From Daphnia pulex (Eukaryota; Arthropoda; Branchiopoda; Diplostraca; Daphniidae): a stretch of 64,000 nucleotides of DNA. The notes beneath the pieces are model-generated. The model worked only from the letters and a program-made list of their open reading frames with translations. It searched no databases and was not told where the DNA came from. The stretch spans positions 8,345,482 to 8,409,481 of the forward strand of contig NC_060028.1 of NCBI RefSeq assembly GCF_021134715.1. The letters run 5' to 3'. Shown in pieces: positions 13,601 to 29,642 of the stretch. Made by a program: the position numbers and the translations under genes. Position 1 is the first letter of the stretch; each line of letters begins with the position of its first letter.

Positions 13601-16600
13601 TATGAGCCAGACAGGCAACCAACCTGCCGTCACGGCGGGCTACGTCCTCCTAGTTCTGCGCCACTACACTTTGCATATCATATAGGAAAAAAGTTATTTT
13701 TAGAGTTGAAAAAAAAAATTTCTTGTTTGATTGACACCAACTCTCTCTGCTCTTTTTCCTATAAATGGTCAAACCGAATGCAAAGTCTTAAAATAGACGA
13801 ACTTGATTTCTTCTTCTTTTTGTGATTATGTAAATGTGGGGAAAAAAAGAGCAGCCAGGGAAACGTCAAACACCGAAAGGTCGTACATTTGTAGGCCAGT
13901 CCATGGGAACAATAGGACCTCGGTCGACGTCAGCGTTGGATGCAGTCATTCATCAGCTGACGCCAGCAAAGACGAAATTGATAATAAAACAACCGTCCGC
14001 CGTGGGGATTTTTTAAATTCATTCAACCGTGACGCAACTGCTCTTCCAACCCACCTCTTCGTCGTCAGACCCCCGCTATACACATTGACAAGTGTCAGTG
14101 TCGCATCTTTCTGTCGTCTGTCGTGATTATTCGTTATGTTGTAGCCCGAAAAAGAAATGATGGTCGCCACGAATTTGGCATTGCTCGGCACATTTTTGTG
14201 CGAAACAACCCCATCACCTCTTTTCTCTGGCGGGCGGGCGCGCTCTCTGTCACCTGACACGGCACCCGATTGACTTTTGCGATTGTCCATCAGGTCGGTT
14301 GATGGATGGCGTAGTCTTGTTTGCTGGGGCAGCAACACCTTTTTACACACGTACGCTCACGTCTTGCTGCTGTGATGGAGATAAATATAGAGCGATCTGG
14401 TTTCGCCGTTTGTTCTGTGGTGGTGGACGGCCAGAAGAAACAAGACAAAATGCGGTTTAATCGTATTCACGCGTATTCCACACAAACTCGTTCTGTCGTG
14501 CGCCCAGCAGCAACAGGGAGTCTCACGGATGACGGATCGATCGTACAACAACAGCAGCGGATTGTCACAGCCAACGCAATCAAGATTAGAATTTTCTATT
14601 TTTATACGCACGCATAATAATGTCGACGACATACAGGGCCAGAGACTTATATAGGCGAACTTGTGCTGCCATGTCTCACGTCATTTTTGTTCTCTTTGAT
14701 CCAAAAAGGGGAAAATAAAAACAACCAACCAACAACTAGAAACTCGTTTTGTTTTTCTGTTGCAAACAACAAAGTTTCGCGCGCGTATTTACGTGCGACA
14801 TTTTCCATTTCCAACATATGGGAGGAGGAGAATTCTTTCCGTATAGCTTAGAATCTCTCCAAAGTTGAACGCAAATTCCATCTCTCTCTCTTTCTCTCTC
14901 GTCGCAGTCTGTAGGAGCAGCCGGCCGGCCTCTCTCAGGAGCAGCTCGAATCGCCTTAGATGGCCAATCCATTTTCGCTCCTGACTCCTGCAGCTCACTT
15001 TTCTCTTTTTTTTCCCTACATGCAACTTTGTCGTGATGGAGAATTTTTTGTTTTTTGATCGATTGATTGGGAGCTGCTGGCCCGTTTGGCTTAGCACCTG
15101 GGCCGCTCACTGCATCCACCACCTATAGTCGATTGTAGTTGTATCAATTTGGCAAATCGTCTGACCAGCTTCACATTCTTTTGGGCACTATCTATTATAG
15201 TTACGTTAGCTCTGGTTATAGAATAGCCTATAGATATATGTAACATGCGAACCGGCTTTATCGCTCAATCAAATATGTTGGCAGCTTCTATTTTCGGCTT
15301 CAGCACATATTCACATTCAGAAATTGTGGAAATTTGAATCAGCCGAATTTCGAATCCAAACGACAAATAAGGCCAGCTAGACGGACGGATCGCTCTCTCT
15401 CTATTCGACGTGTTGTTGCTGTTGGAGCTCTCTCTCTTTGCTGCTTACAAATTCAGACTGTGATGTAATGGCACTAGATTGTAGAGAATAATCACATCAG
15501 AAAAGAACAAAACAGAAAAACAGGTTGGCCGTCAACCAGATTAGGCGACGATTATAATAAGGCTATAGGTTTATAATAATCAACAAACTCTAGTCGCATT
15601 TTATAAGTAAATAATGCAGGTGAGAGGAAATTAATCAAATCAAAAGGACAATGTAAAGGCCAGGCTGGAATCTATATTCATGGCCAATCACCAGCGCTGC
15701 TGCCGATCTATCCGAGTTTAGACCTTCAATTTCTGTCATGACTGACAACAAAGAAACATGCGCTTATATAGGCAAATCAAATGTGTCTCTCTAATAGAGC
15801 CTGACTGACAACTATAAGGCCAAGGTCGTGCTCCGAAAGGTCACGCTGACAACAATTTCTGGCGTTCACATTGCTTTGATCGAATGACATTCATTTCATT
15901 TCTTTTTTCCCGTCGATACGTGGAATTTGAACGTTCATGAATATCAATCGTGACTGCGTTTGCTCATTAGACGTTGTTCATCATCATCATCCATCCAATA
16001 ATAAATGAATTCAATGGCTCTAATAATAATAATAAAATAGTAGCGCTTTGCCGAGTCGTAGTTGTTGTTTTCCCAACCAGCAGCTGCAAACCAGGGTCTT
16101 AGATGACCGGCCAACCGTTAGATAGCGCCACTCAATTGGACGTCTCGATTAATAAAATCCCGAAAAAAATGAGCGACCCCAATCGAGTGAATATAGCCCG
16201 AGGCGATGATGACTCGTCGTCGTCCATAAATCAAGGCGTGTATAAATGTGCATTGCATAATGACATCAGCATAAAGACATGTAGATTTATTTATAATCAA
16301 AACGGGGGGATCGTATATAGGATAGTAATTGCAATCCATTACACACAGCAGCGCAGCAGGAGGGTCTGGCCCAAGAAATCGAAAGCCGATCGGTCCCATC
16401 TCCTTTTAACACGGACGATGAACCAGTTGGCATACTCATAATTATAATATAACAGACACACACGTAGTCGTCGTCGTCACCTATGGTACAGCCGTTCAAA
16501 AAGCCGGTAATAATAGTCGGAATAATAATAATTCACAGATATTTATACGGAAATCATAATATGATGGGTATCTCAAAAAACAAGGTTCGTTTCATGCGGA

Positions 16601-17086
16601 CATTGACAACAAAAATGATTCTGGGCTCTCTCATTTGGAATGTGACGATCCTAATTGATATCGAAAAAAGGGGAATAATGAACTGGGAGATATCACTCGG
16701 GTTCTCATCATCTGATTTGCAACTAACTTGTACACATTGGCTAAAATTCTGATTATAAATCGGGTTAATAAATTGTCTTTTTTAAATAGTGGAATGGCGA
16801 AAACACGGTGGATTAAGGGGAGGCATGGACAATGTTTTGCAGCGCGGCGGATGAAGCGGAGAATGAAGATAGACGCACAGATAAATGGTGTGGCAGTGAG
16901 GTCCTATAGTATAGATAATAGCCGATGGAATCCAATTGCATTAGACAGAGAATGAAAAGACTTTGAAAAGGTCAAAAAAAAAAGCCAAAAAAGAAAAGCC
17001 AAAAATTAGAAGCAAGAAAAATCCTGGGAAATAATCAAATGATAGCCTCTCATTCGTTCGTTGGTTGTTTTGTCGTTACTGTCGGA

Positions 17087-20000
17087 TCACGGGCATCCGC
17101 ATTCGTCGACGACCATTTTGGGCAGGTCCCGTTTGATGATGTTCATGTCGGGACCAAAGTAAATGAGCGACATGCTCGAGAATTTCGTCGGAGCGCAGCA
17201 CGGCTGCAGGTAATTGGCGAACATTTGCTGTTGTTGCTGCTGCTGTTCGGCCAACAACTTTTTCTTTTTGCTCTTTTTCTTGTTGTTGGAGTGGCTGCTC
17301 AAAGCCAGCGGCAACTGCTTCCGCACCTGGTCGATGACGTGCGAGTGGTAGCTGAGAAACGATTCCGGCGCTCTCACTCCGCCAGCACCAGCACCACCTC
17401 CGCCACAGTCGCCTCGGCAGTAGTTGGCGTAGTATCCGCTAGGGGCGATGATCCAGTCGTCCCAGCCCAGGGCCCGGAAACTCACAAAGAATCTCTGCTT
17501 GCAACAGGCCGATGTGGTGGGGCTGCAATCCAGCGGAGTCCGTCGTCGCAAACGGCGCGAACTGCTCGAGTCCGTGTGGATGACGATGAACGGCCGGTGT
17601 TGCACCTGTTGTTGTTGTTGCTCCTTATTCCGCTGATCCTCTTCCTGTTGTTGTTTCTCTTCTTCTTCCTCCTCGATCAGTCGCCTCCTCCGCTTCTTTC
17701 GCTTCTTGCGCTTCTTCTTCTTCTTTTTCTTGCTGTTGCTGGTCTGCTGCTGGGCATGGCCGTCACCATCGGAGCCCAGCGCATCGACTTGCTGCTGCTG
17801 CGACTGAGGGACGACGAAGAGCACCGGCTGGACGTTGGATCCGCAGCCGGAGCAGTCGACCAGTAGACGCAATTTATTGTCACTGCCGGAAGTGGGTGAC
17901 GACGAGGTGCCGAACCATTTCTGGACGCCTTCGCTAATGTTGATCTTCATCCAGCCGCTGTGCTGGATCGTCACTTTCTGCGAGGCCAACAGCAACTCGT
18001 TCCAGCCCTAGAAGAAGAATTAAATTAAATGAAATGAATCGACAGGTGTGTGAAAGGTGCAGCTAGGGTCGGGATATGGAAATTGCACCTTGTCGCTGGT
18101 GCCGCTGGCGTTGGCCAACGGTTCTGGCGAGGAAAGGAGCCTGAAGACGTAGAGCGTCGGTGACCTACTCGTCCGCTGCTGTTGTTGCTGTTGTTGGTGT
18201 TGTTGGTGTACGTGCCGATCGGCTCGAGTGGGGTGCGGCGGTGGCGGGACTATTAAACTGCCATTCAACTGGACGTAGATCCACAGGGTGGCCGATTTGA
18301 CGCGGAGGCTAGACTCGGGTGCCGTTTCCTGGACCCGTGAGAACTCGGCCAGGATTTGGCCGTTCAGTCGGGGACCTACAAAATCAAACGAGAGATGTTC
18401 ACGAGTCAATTTCAAAATTGTCGGGCGTGCGGGAGAGAAATGGAGCGAGAAAAAAGATTGTGGGGCGTGTGTTTCTTTTGGGTACAACTCCATAATTGAA
18501 TCGAGTCTGGAACGCAATTTGATTTTTTCCTTTTTAACTGGGGATTGTCTGGTGGTTGCCTTCCATTTTCGTCCGGAATAATATTTTCCCTTCTAAAAAC
18601 AACCACAACAACCTTTTCTATATATAGTCTGGCCACACTATTTAAAAAAAAATCTATTTCCAGCCGCCCATCTATTTGTGAATAAATAGTAGCCGTTCCC
18701 CGTCGACTCTTTACACAGCCATAACTTGCCATAACTAAATGATTTACCATTATCATGTTAATCATCCAACATGGGCCATCCAGGCCTGATGCCCAGCCCA
18801 TTTGAATGCGTCCAACGGGAGAGCGAAGGTAAAAATAGACTGGGTCGAATAAAATATCCCCCCTCAAAAAGAAAAAGTGACGCAACCTACAAAAAGATGT
18901 CGGGGCACATGGGGAAAAAGAGAGTCTAGCCCCAGTCTAGACGGGCGCACACACAATCAAGAGCTTCCATCTGCCATAAGTCGTGAGGGCGAAAAAAGAA
19001 AAGAAGAAGAAAGAAGAGAAAGTGATGCTTAGTTGTTGTTTGTTGTCTGACTGCATGTCTGGGATGTTCGCATACTCACATAGCCCCCCATCCAAAACAA
19101 ATTGACTCTTTTTTTTTTTTTATTTATTTGTTTCCCTTTAGTAGAGCAGAGAAAAGAGAAACAAGTCCCTCCGTGACAGGGAGGAATGCCAGCGTGAGTT
19201 GCACGCCGCGGCACTCCAAGGAATTTCCCGCTGTCCCACTCCTAGAAATGATTTCCAGTCACGCGTCAATCATTGCCCAGTCTACCCGACTGACTGCTTA
19301 TGGACTCGTCGTCCTTTTCTCATCGATGGGCAGATGGCGGAGGCTTTGATGATTGGGCTGGACGCGACGGAATCCGATTGATCCGCCGTTGTGAATCTTG
19401 TTGTGTCTGTGATGTTATCGGCGGATCGATGGCCGGATCGATGGTGGGGGAAGGACCGGTACACGCTTGGCCGTTTGATACGCGCGTAAAAGTCTGCCGA
19501 GTTATGGGTCGCGGCCGAGTATCGACGGTCGGGAATTCACACCCGTGTCGTTCGTTGGCCCTGGTCGCCGGGCCAGTTTGGGACCAGACAAGCGAATAAA
19601 TAGACGTAGAGAGAATAAGAATAAGAATAAGAATAAGAGAGAGAGAAGATATTTATACACGAATCGTGCTGGGCTATAAAGGCGCCTGTGTGTGTGAATA
19701 TAAAAAAGGGGAAAAAGAAAAGAAATAGAAAGGGGCCAGCCAAGCCAAGCGCCGAGCCAAGCCACGACCGCGCCCATCCAGCAGCAGCAGCAGTAGTTCC
19801 TTCTTCTTCTTGTGTCTGTGCCCTTTCTCTTGTTTTGCCATCAGTTTCAGCCAAGAGCTTCATCTCTCGGCTGTGATATGGCAACAAATAAAAATCTTTT
19901 CCTCTTCTTCTTCTTCTTCCTATTCTTTTCTTTTCTTTTCTTTCTTCTCTCTTCTTCTTCTTCTTTTCCCATTTTTTATTGGCAGCCGGCCCGACAGAGA

Positions 20001-21052
20001 ACGAGTTGGCTGGCTGGCAGCCCCGCCATCGTCTATATAGTCTTTCGTTCGCCCTTGGTCCGAACGTTCGCTCTAACCGTTGCAACTAGCGGCTGCCCAG
20101 CCCAGCCCTGCCCTGCCAGACACATGCAGTGCATGGACGACAAGCTCCCGCGGTCGTTGTGTCCTTCATCATTAAGACCGACCGCGTCACCACTCTCTTC
20201 TCCTTCCCTGTCCCACTTTACCGGGACCGGGACCTGGACAGCCGGGACCCGTTATGGATCCTAATTGAGTTATAGATTACCTGGCTCGCCGAATGCGATA
20301 ATCTCCGATGTCTTGCCGTAGAAATCGTCGTCCACGATGACGTTGTCCACGCTCCCGTCGGCCTGCGAGTGATGCGGATGATGCGGCTGGGCCTGTTTAC
20401 CCTGAGGCGACTGGGACTGGGACTGATGGGGACGGGACGAGGAAGAAGACTCTTCCGCCCTCAGCAACGTTTCCAGGATGAAATCCCTGGGCGGAATAAC
20501 GGACGAGAGCAAATTCGGTTTGGCGTTGAGTCCCAGTTTGATGAGGATTTGACGTTTGATGGACTCGAGACGGGCCGATTCGCCGATCGTCGTTTGATGT
20601 TGTTGCTGAGCCACAACCACGTCCAGCGACGACTTTTGTCCGTCCTCCTCCTCTCCTTCCTCTTCTTCGCCTTCCGTCTGCCGATGGACGTGGATGGGCG
20701 TCAACGGCAGACGACACGACGGGCAATGCCGGCGACTCCTCCGGTGCGGACGGGTGGCGGCCACGTCGCCGATGGACGCCGACGACGAGTTGCTGGCGAC
20801 AAAGTGTTGCGGCTGCTGGACCTGTAGATGTTGGACCTGGAGATGGACGTTGGCGGGGTCACTGAAACGCACCTCGGACACGGCAATCAACTGGGAACTG
20901 CACAGGATCATGAGAAGAGCGGCCAGGATGATCAAACTGTTGCTGCTGGCCCTTGTCCTCCTGCTGCTGCTGCTGCTGTAGGCTGACGACAACGACGGCC
21001 AGCCACAGCAGCAGCCACTGAACCACTGCACTACCACAAACATGATGGTCAT
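17087..21052 (-). CDS. Actbeta: Activin-beta-type TGF-beta ligand
   Basis: This is a secreted activin/inhibin-beta-like ligand of about 659 aa. Exons: 21052-20281, 18375-18089 and 18007-17087, stop TGA; phases agree at both junctions. A hydrophobic segment near residues 38-58 (SLIILAALLMILC) suits a signal sequence. The prodomain has the activin-specific CPSC motif, the helix SIKRQILIKLGLNAKPNL and KTSEIIAFGEPG. A basic RRLRRR cleavage site precedes a mature domain with nine cysteines in the activin pattern (LDC, ACC, NYC, GDC, PCC, ECGC) and the core LGWDDWIIAP. Odd points are a Lys/Arg then Glu/Gln tract late in the prodomain and a Lys- and Gln-rich insert of roughly 30-35 residues inside the mature domain before PCC. 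Intron 1 is about 1.9 kb. It lies on the same strand as, and upstream of, the myoglianin-type gene. Confidence 0.95.
18376..20280 (-). other. Large first intron of the activin-beta-type gene
   Basis: This 1.9 kb GT-AG intron (donor GTAATC, acceptor TTTTGTAG) is far longer than the 60-80 nt introns of the housekeeping genes. It contains an AATAAG-type pentanucleotide/hexanucleotide run near 19614-19637 and TCTTC-rich pyrimidine tracts near 19890-19970. On the plus strand it also has TATAAAGG near 19675. No coding sequence is recognised inside it. Its size could reflect regulatory content, which is an inference. Confidence 0.7.
19614..19637. repeat. (GAATAA)n microsatellite in an intron
   Basis: Four units of GAATAA are followed by a short GA run. 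Read directly, within intron 1 of the activin-beta-type gene. Confidence 0.9.
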
Positions 21053-23358
21053 TTCCGAAAGCAGCCGGCAGCAGCTGCAGGGATGTGAAATGTGACGAGC
21101 CGGCCGGCCGGCTTCTTCTCTGAACTGTGGCCGTCGTCTGCTTCTGCTGCTCTATCTTCTTCCGAGACGACGGGCAAAAGCGGTCGACGATGTTGCTGAT
21201 GGATCGATGAGAAGCGAAGAACCGACATCCGAACCGACCACTCCAAATCCTATAAAAGAAAACGTCTTTTCAAACACTGTCGGCCGATCGTCAACACTTG
21301 TCACGATCTTCACTTATTGCACTCCATTTTCCGCTTCTGCTGCTGCTGACGATGTGCTGCTGTGCTGGTGTGCGGACGGACGGATGGACGGCGGGTAGTC
21401 GACTGCTGCTGCTGCTGTCGGCTAATAACTCGGCAAGTCGAGTCGAGACAGTCGACTGTCTCTCTGGCGAAGGCCACCACCACCACTGCTGCTGCTGCTG
21501 CGTGTAGCTCCTGGCTCCTGGCTGGTAGACTCTCTCTCTCCCTCCTCTCTCCTCCTTCTTCTTCCTCCTTCTTTTCGGTTTCCTTTCCAGCAGCAGCATA
21601 GACTCGTGCGCAGGCAACCCCGTTACAAACAACTACAACAACAACACACGAATTCTTTAAGAAAAATAGAAGAGACGGAGAGGGGGGGGGAAAGAGAGAG
21701 AGAGACTACATGCATGTTTATATCTCTGTCTGTGTATCTACTACACACACCAGCTAGACTATTCTGCGGCGATATATTGTGGCCGTCGCCTATAAGGAAA
21801 ATAGAAAAGCCAAAAGGAAAATATACATGGTGATACTACTATACAAGAGAGAAGGAAGGAAAGAAGAAAAAAACAACCTCGCCCAGCCCAGGAGCCCAGC
21901 CCAGTCAGCTAGTTTCTTTTTCTCTTTTTATTCTTTCTTCTTTTGATTCCGAAATAATCTCAATCTTGGATCTTTTCGACTATCCTTATTCTTCGACGTT
22001 TTTTTTTTATTGTGTCTTGACGCTGTTGTTGTTGTTGTTTGTTCCATCACCAATCGGCCAATGTCTAAACGTTTTCTTTTTGTCTTTTTTTCGCGTCTAG
22101 CCAAAATGAATCCCGACCGATGTCTGAGTTGCCGAATTTTATAATTGGGGTGGAGATTGTTGGCTCGACCAATGTCGAGGTCTAATAACATTCCGTCATC
22201 ACCACGAGACTTGATTAACAATCAATCATTTCGTAAGTCTAATGTGTCCAGGAGTCCAGTGAACTACAATCGCTTCATCCATGTCGAAGGGTATTGTGTA
22301 GTAATGAATGCCGTCCAATAATCATTGCGATCCATTAAGCCTTGACTCCCGACAGACTACACCGCCGTGGCAATGCACACCGGACAGTATAGTGACCCCC
22401 CCGCAGACACAAAAAAGATGATGGATAGAAATTTAAAAAGAGAAAAACAAAACAAACCAAAAAAAAAAAAAATCTCAGTCAGAGTCTGTCGGGCTATTGA
22501 TTGGACACCCCCACGGAAAATTCACGCACGAGGAATAAGGAGGAGGAAGTCGATTGCTGCTGTTGGCCAAGTCTAAATGTGTGCAGCGACATTCAACCGG
22601 GTACATTCTATCCGCCTACACAATGGATGACATTGCTGCAAACAACAAAAACAGAACAAGCAACTCGAAGCATCGCCGATAACGGTGATTATATCCCGAA
22701 TAAAAAAAAAAAAAAGAACCATCAACCGAGAACCCATGGACAGAAGGAGAACTCTAGTTGGGCTGGGCTGGGCTGGTCTACATCACCGAATGGCCGGCAT
22801 TGATTTTGTCGATCTGCCCATATCATCCCAAGTATTTTTTGGGTTTTTTTTTTGTGATTTCCTTTTGGCAACAACAAACCAACAAGCGAATATATAAATC
22901 GGGGTCGCTCGTCTGTAGACTCGTCTGCAGATAAAGACGTCTAATATATCTTTCCATACGAGTCGGCAGCAATAAATCATATAAGGGCACTTGCCCATCC
23001 AGGGGGCTTCCATCGCCCGGCAAAACTGAAATTCTGCACTGTGTGCGTAGACATCAGACGACTGCTGAGATTTATTCCGTTATTCAATTCAAAAACATGA
23101 CGGCATTTTACTCCTTATTTCGCCCGCTTTGATTGATATTATCGCCCGTGTTCGACTGACTTTGTTTCTCCTACAAAATGTTTTTTTCCGTCGTGGACCC
23201 GACCTGATAGCGACTGACACGTCATCTATATAAATTCACAACTAGATTTCAGTTTCCAGTGCACAAGCAAAAAAACAGCGCCAGAAACATTTCCTTATTC
23301 GGGTAGGGAAAACCCCGCCCTCAACGGGATTCCCATTTGCATTTTATTACGCTGTGAA

Positions 23359-23443
23359 TTTTTTTTTTCTCTTTTATTTTATTTTTATTTATTTATTTTT
23401 ATTTTTATTTATTTTATTCATTTTATTTTATTTTCATTTTTTT
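23359..23443. repeat. T-rich (TTTTA)n low-complexity tract
   Basis: About 85 nt are made of TTTTA/TTTA units and poly-T, read directly, some 280 nt upstream of the EFTUD2 start codon. It may mark the boundary of the EFTUD2 promoter region. Confidence 0.85.
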
Positions 23444-23470
23444 TGCCACTCATAATCCACCTGCTAGCTG

Positions 23471-23483
23471 GTAGATGGCGCTG
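23471..23483. promoter_or_regulatory. CTCF-like motif upstream of EFTUD2
   Basis: GTAGATGGCGCTG resembles the arthropod CTCF core (AG, two bases, then GGCGC). A related CTAGATGTCGCTAG follows at 23513-23526. The call rests on motif similarity alone, so direct evidence of binding is absent. Confidence 0.35.
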
Positions 23484-23719
23484 TTCTTAAATTCAGATTT
23501 CATTGGCACCCGCTAGATGTCGCTAGTGTCGCTCGTTTTGAGCGCGTGCAAATCTGTACGCATAGTAAACGCATTTTCTTGAAAGGCCCGGCTTTTCTGA
23601 AATTCCCTTTTGAAACAGCTTTATAACTGTGAGTGTTGGGTTAAGCCGAATACCGATCGACAACATCCAAAGTATCTGCCCAATTTACAGACAGCAAACG
23701 ACTCAGTTGACTGTCAAGA

Positions 23720-27359
<3,640 letters not shown>

Positions 27360-27480
27360 AGGAGAAAAGACGTTGAGACGGTGAATGAAAGTGCAACACA
27401 CTGGTACGCAATTAAGAATAGGCCTAATTGATGAAGGTGGGGTGGCCCCAGGTGTTGTAGTGCTCTCCCTTTTAATTTTG

Positions 27481-27486
27481 AATAAA
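27481..27486 (+). terminator. EFTUD2 poly(A) signal
   Basis: AATAAA lies 122 nt after the EFTUD2 stop codon, on its strand, and precedes the convergent ATG14 3' end. Confidence 0.7.
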
Positions 27487-27559
27487 AACAAGTCCTCGAT
27501 TACTTTTTAAATGTTTCCAAAAAAAGAAATCGACAGAAAACAATTGGCAATTTACAGAT

Positions 27560-27570
27560 TTTATTTTATT
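27560..27570 (-). terminator. ATG14 poly(A) signals
   Basis: Two overlapping AATAAA hexamers lie on the minus strand (TTTATTTTATT on plus), about 135 nt past the ATG14 stop codon. This is consistent with a short 3' UTR facing EFTUD2. Confidence 0.6.
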
Positions 27571-27702
27571 TTTTCTTGGAAGAAACACCACCCAAAAATC
27601 ATCACTTTTAAAAAATACAGATTGAAAAAAAAAATTAAAAAAGGACGGGTAAAAGGGGCAAGTCAAATTATGTGGAGGCAGTACGATGGAAATGTTTTTT
27701 GG

Positions 27703-29566
27703 TCATTTAGACCACGGAAAAGCTTTCCAAAAGGAGGCGACTCCACTGACGACGCTAACGACACTGTTGGTTACTGGATTATCGACGCCCCTTGCGGATA
27801 TTGGAGGAATCGGACTGGTCCGCTGCTTGTTGCCGTCGTCCGTGATTTCAGCTGTGGAAAGGTGGCCCACCTACAAAAGACAATGACATATTCATGTAAA
27901 GAACAATTTGATGGAAGATGAGAAAACAATATTAACTGATTCCCAATCTGCGTTGATGTCATCTTCACCGTCGGAAGAAGAAAATGAAATCAGGCAACCC
28001 TCTTCATCCCCGGCCTCTTCGAACCCCCACAGTTCGGGGTGGAACTCAAACGGGCCTGATCTGTATACAACCAAAAAGGGAATTAACTCATCATTGACTC
28101 ACAGGAGAACTGCAGAAATCTTTTCTACCTTCCCAGGTCGCAAATGTTGGGATCCAGGAGGGTGGAGAGTCGAGCGAGTGGATTTGCATGTCGTAGGTGA
28201 ATAGGAGCCACTCCTTGTGACGTGCAGAGATAAAGGACGTTGGCATGGAGTCGAGCGATTCGTCCAGCGAAAATTTTGGCATCCAAATCGCTGCTGATGA
28301 AATCCGAATGGGCAACTTTCTTAGGCAAACGGACGCCGAAGTAAAAGGCCAGGAGGTTGCAAAGTTGAGTGACGTGCGACAATGCCACTTTGAAATGGCG
28401 CAGTTTCTCTTCGTTACCGCCCTTATTGACTTGCTCAACTGATGGGGTAAGTACAATATGAATAAGCGCGTTACGAAAAAGGCGACACATCAACAGACTC
28501 GATTGCACGTACCGCATAGCAAGTAGGCGGTCATGTCTCCAGTTCCGGGCAAATCGGCGCCAGCGATCTTGTAACGTCCGTTGTGTCCGGTGTCTGCGTA
28601 AATCCACTGGCCACGAACGTAGGTTACATGACTAGCATCGTCCAATTCGTTTTTCACAGTCGCTAGGCTCTCACTGTCTTCCTCCCTTTAACAGTTGAAT
28701 ATAAACAGTTGAATGGGCAATTTAAGGGTTTGAATGATGGAGAAAATAAGATACCCAGTCACATTCAGGCCTTCACAAGTGATGGGAAATATGGTCTTCA
28801 GCAACAGCTTCACATTTTCCTGAATGATTTCTTTGAGCAGAGTTTTATCAACCTCAAGCTCTTGTCTGATTCTGGTTAGGCTGCTTGTTGGATTTTGTGG
28901 CAACTCTTGAGCAGCACAATTCAAAGAGATCATTTTCTGAGTATCCAGTTTTCTTGCTCTTAGTTCATTCAAAATCGGTTGACCTGTGAATTCAATATGA
29001 ATGAATAGAGAGCAGAAAAGTTATATAGCCAAAAAGATTAGTTACTGGATTCTAAAGACTTTTGAACTTGCTCTTTCCATTTTTTGAGTAGCTGGATCCT
29101 TTCTTTAGTTTTCCTTAAGTTGTGTTGCTTTGAATAAATAAATAGACATCAGGAGGTGCATGAAAAGATTCAAATAAAAGGAATGTGATGCTCACCATTG
29201 CCTCAATTCTATTTTTCTTCGCCAAAGCTGTTTGAGAAAGACTCAGAAGCTCTTGAATTTCCCCTTTAACCTTGAGTAAAGCCATTTTCTTTTCAACAAA
29301 CCTAAGAAACAAAAGAGTTTAAGAGTTGTCGAAGACGGGAAATATAACATTTCAGAGGGGGGGAGTGGACCAAACCTTTGTGAGCTTTCTCTCTGCACAG
29401 AGCGAGACGAATAAAAATCTCCATTTCTGATACAGTCGGAGCAAAAGAAATATTTTTTAGCACTGCGACACAGTGGACATTTGTCGGCTATTTCGTTCTT
29501 ATCCAACAATTCGTCTTCAGAAGAATTTGATAAAGGAAAAACTGATGGAGCAGAGTCGTCCGACAT
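27703..29566 (-). CDS. Atg14: Autophagy protein ATG14 (Barkor)
   Basis: ATG14 targets the class III PI3-kinase complex I (Vps34, Vps15, Beclin 1) to autophagosome formation sites. Eight exons on the minus strand: 29566-29376, 29301-29196, 29127-29046, 28983-28755, 28685-28513, 28438-28129, 28060-27937 and 27870-27703. They join in frame to 460 aa (human about 492). The N-terminus has the diagnostic cysteine repeats CPLC and FFCSDCIRNGDF. Exons 2-4 encode a Lys/Glu/Gln-rich coiled coil. The central domain shows TYVRGQWIYAD, LPGTGDMTAYLLC, GVRLPKK and LHANVLYLCTSQG. Near the C-terminus there is a GRSGPFEF junction, an acidic segment and a final amphipathic stretch VVSVVSGVASFWKAF, like the BATS membrane-curvature sensor. 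It is divergent from the CDCA3-like gene, 397 bp away. Exon calls rest on splice consensus and family alignment from memory. Confidence 0.95.
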
Positions 29567-29623
29567 TACAGACGTAATTTGTTTTGTTGTTTATTTATTT
29601 ATCTCCAGTTTCTCTCAAAGAGA

Positions 29624-29642
29624 CCACAGGTGGCGCTGCTGT
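29624..29642. promoter_or_regulatory. CTCF-like motif in the ATG14/CDCA3 divergent promoter
   Basis: The sequence CCACAGGTGGCGCTGCTG contains AGGTGGCGC, close to the conserved CTCF core. It lies 60-75 nt upstream of the ATG14 start codon within the 397 bp shared upstream region. Motif inspection only. Confidence 0.4.

Larger units (their letters stand above)
4992..17086. other. Long gene-poor region between the two TGF-beta genes
   Basis: About 12 kb has no frame resembling a known protein on either strand. It contains many simple tracts: GGAT runs near 7267-7286 and 10183-10201, a GGCC run near 6607-6623, a CAG run near 10590-10617, CTTAT units near 9180-9200, and GAGA tracts near 11966 and 12077. 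The segment around 12.2-13.5 kb is more AT-rich than its flanks. By position it should hold regulatory DNA for the flanking developmental genes, but I see no specific enhancer. Confidence 0.55.
21053..23719. other. Intergenic between the activin-beta gene and EFTUD2
   Basis: This region should carry the promoter and 5' UTR of the minus-strand activin-beta gene on its left and of plus-strand EFTUD2 on its right. No protein-coding frame is convincing. It has CTG/GCT-rich DNA around 21330-21500, a polypyrimidine stretch near 21530-21590 and an A/T tract at about 23359-23443. A CTCF-like motif lies at about 23471-23483. Confidence 0.55.

Noticed and set aside
17039..17866. 275-codon plus-strand ORF rich in Leu
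   Set aside because: Antisense of the Lys/Gln-rich activin-beta exon; the Leu runs are reverse complements of CAG/AAG tracts.
21251..21258. TATAAAAG upstream of the activin-beta gene
   Set aside because: It is on the plus strand, opposite to the gene; its minus-strand reading is a poor TATA box, so it was not assigned.
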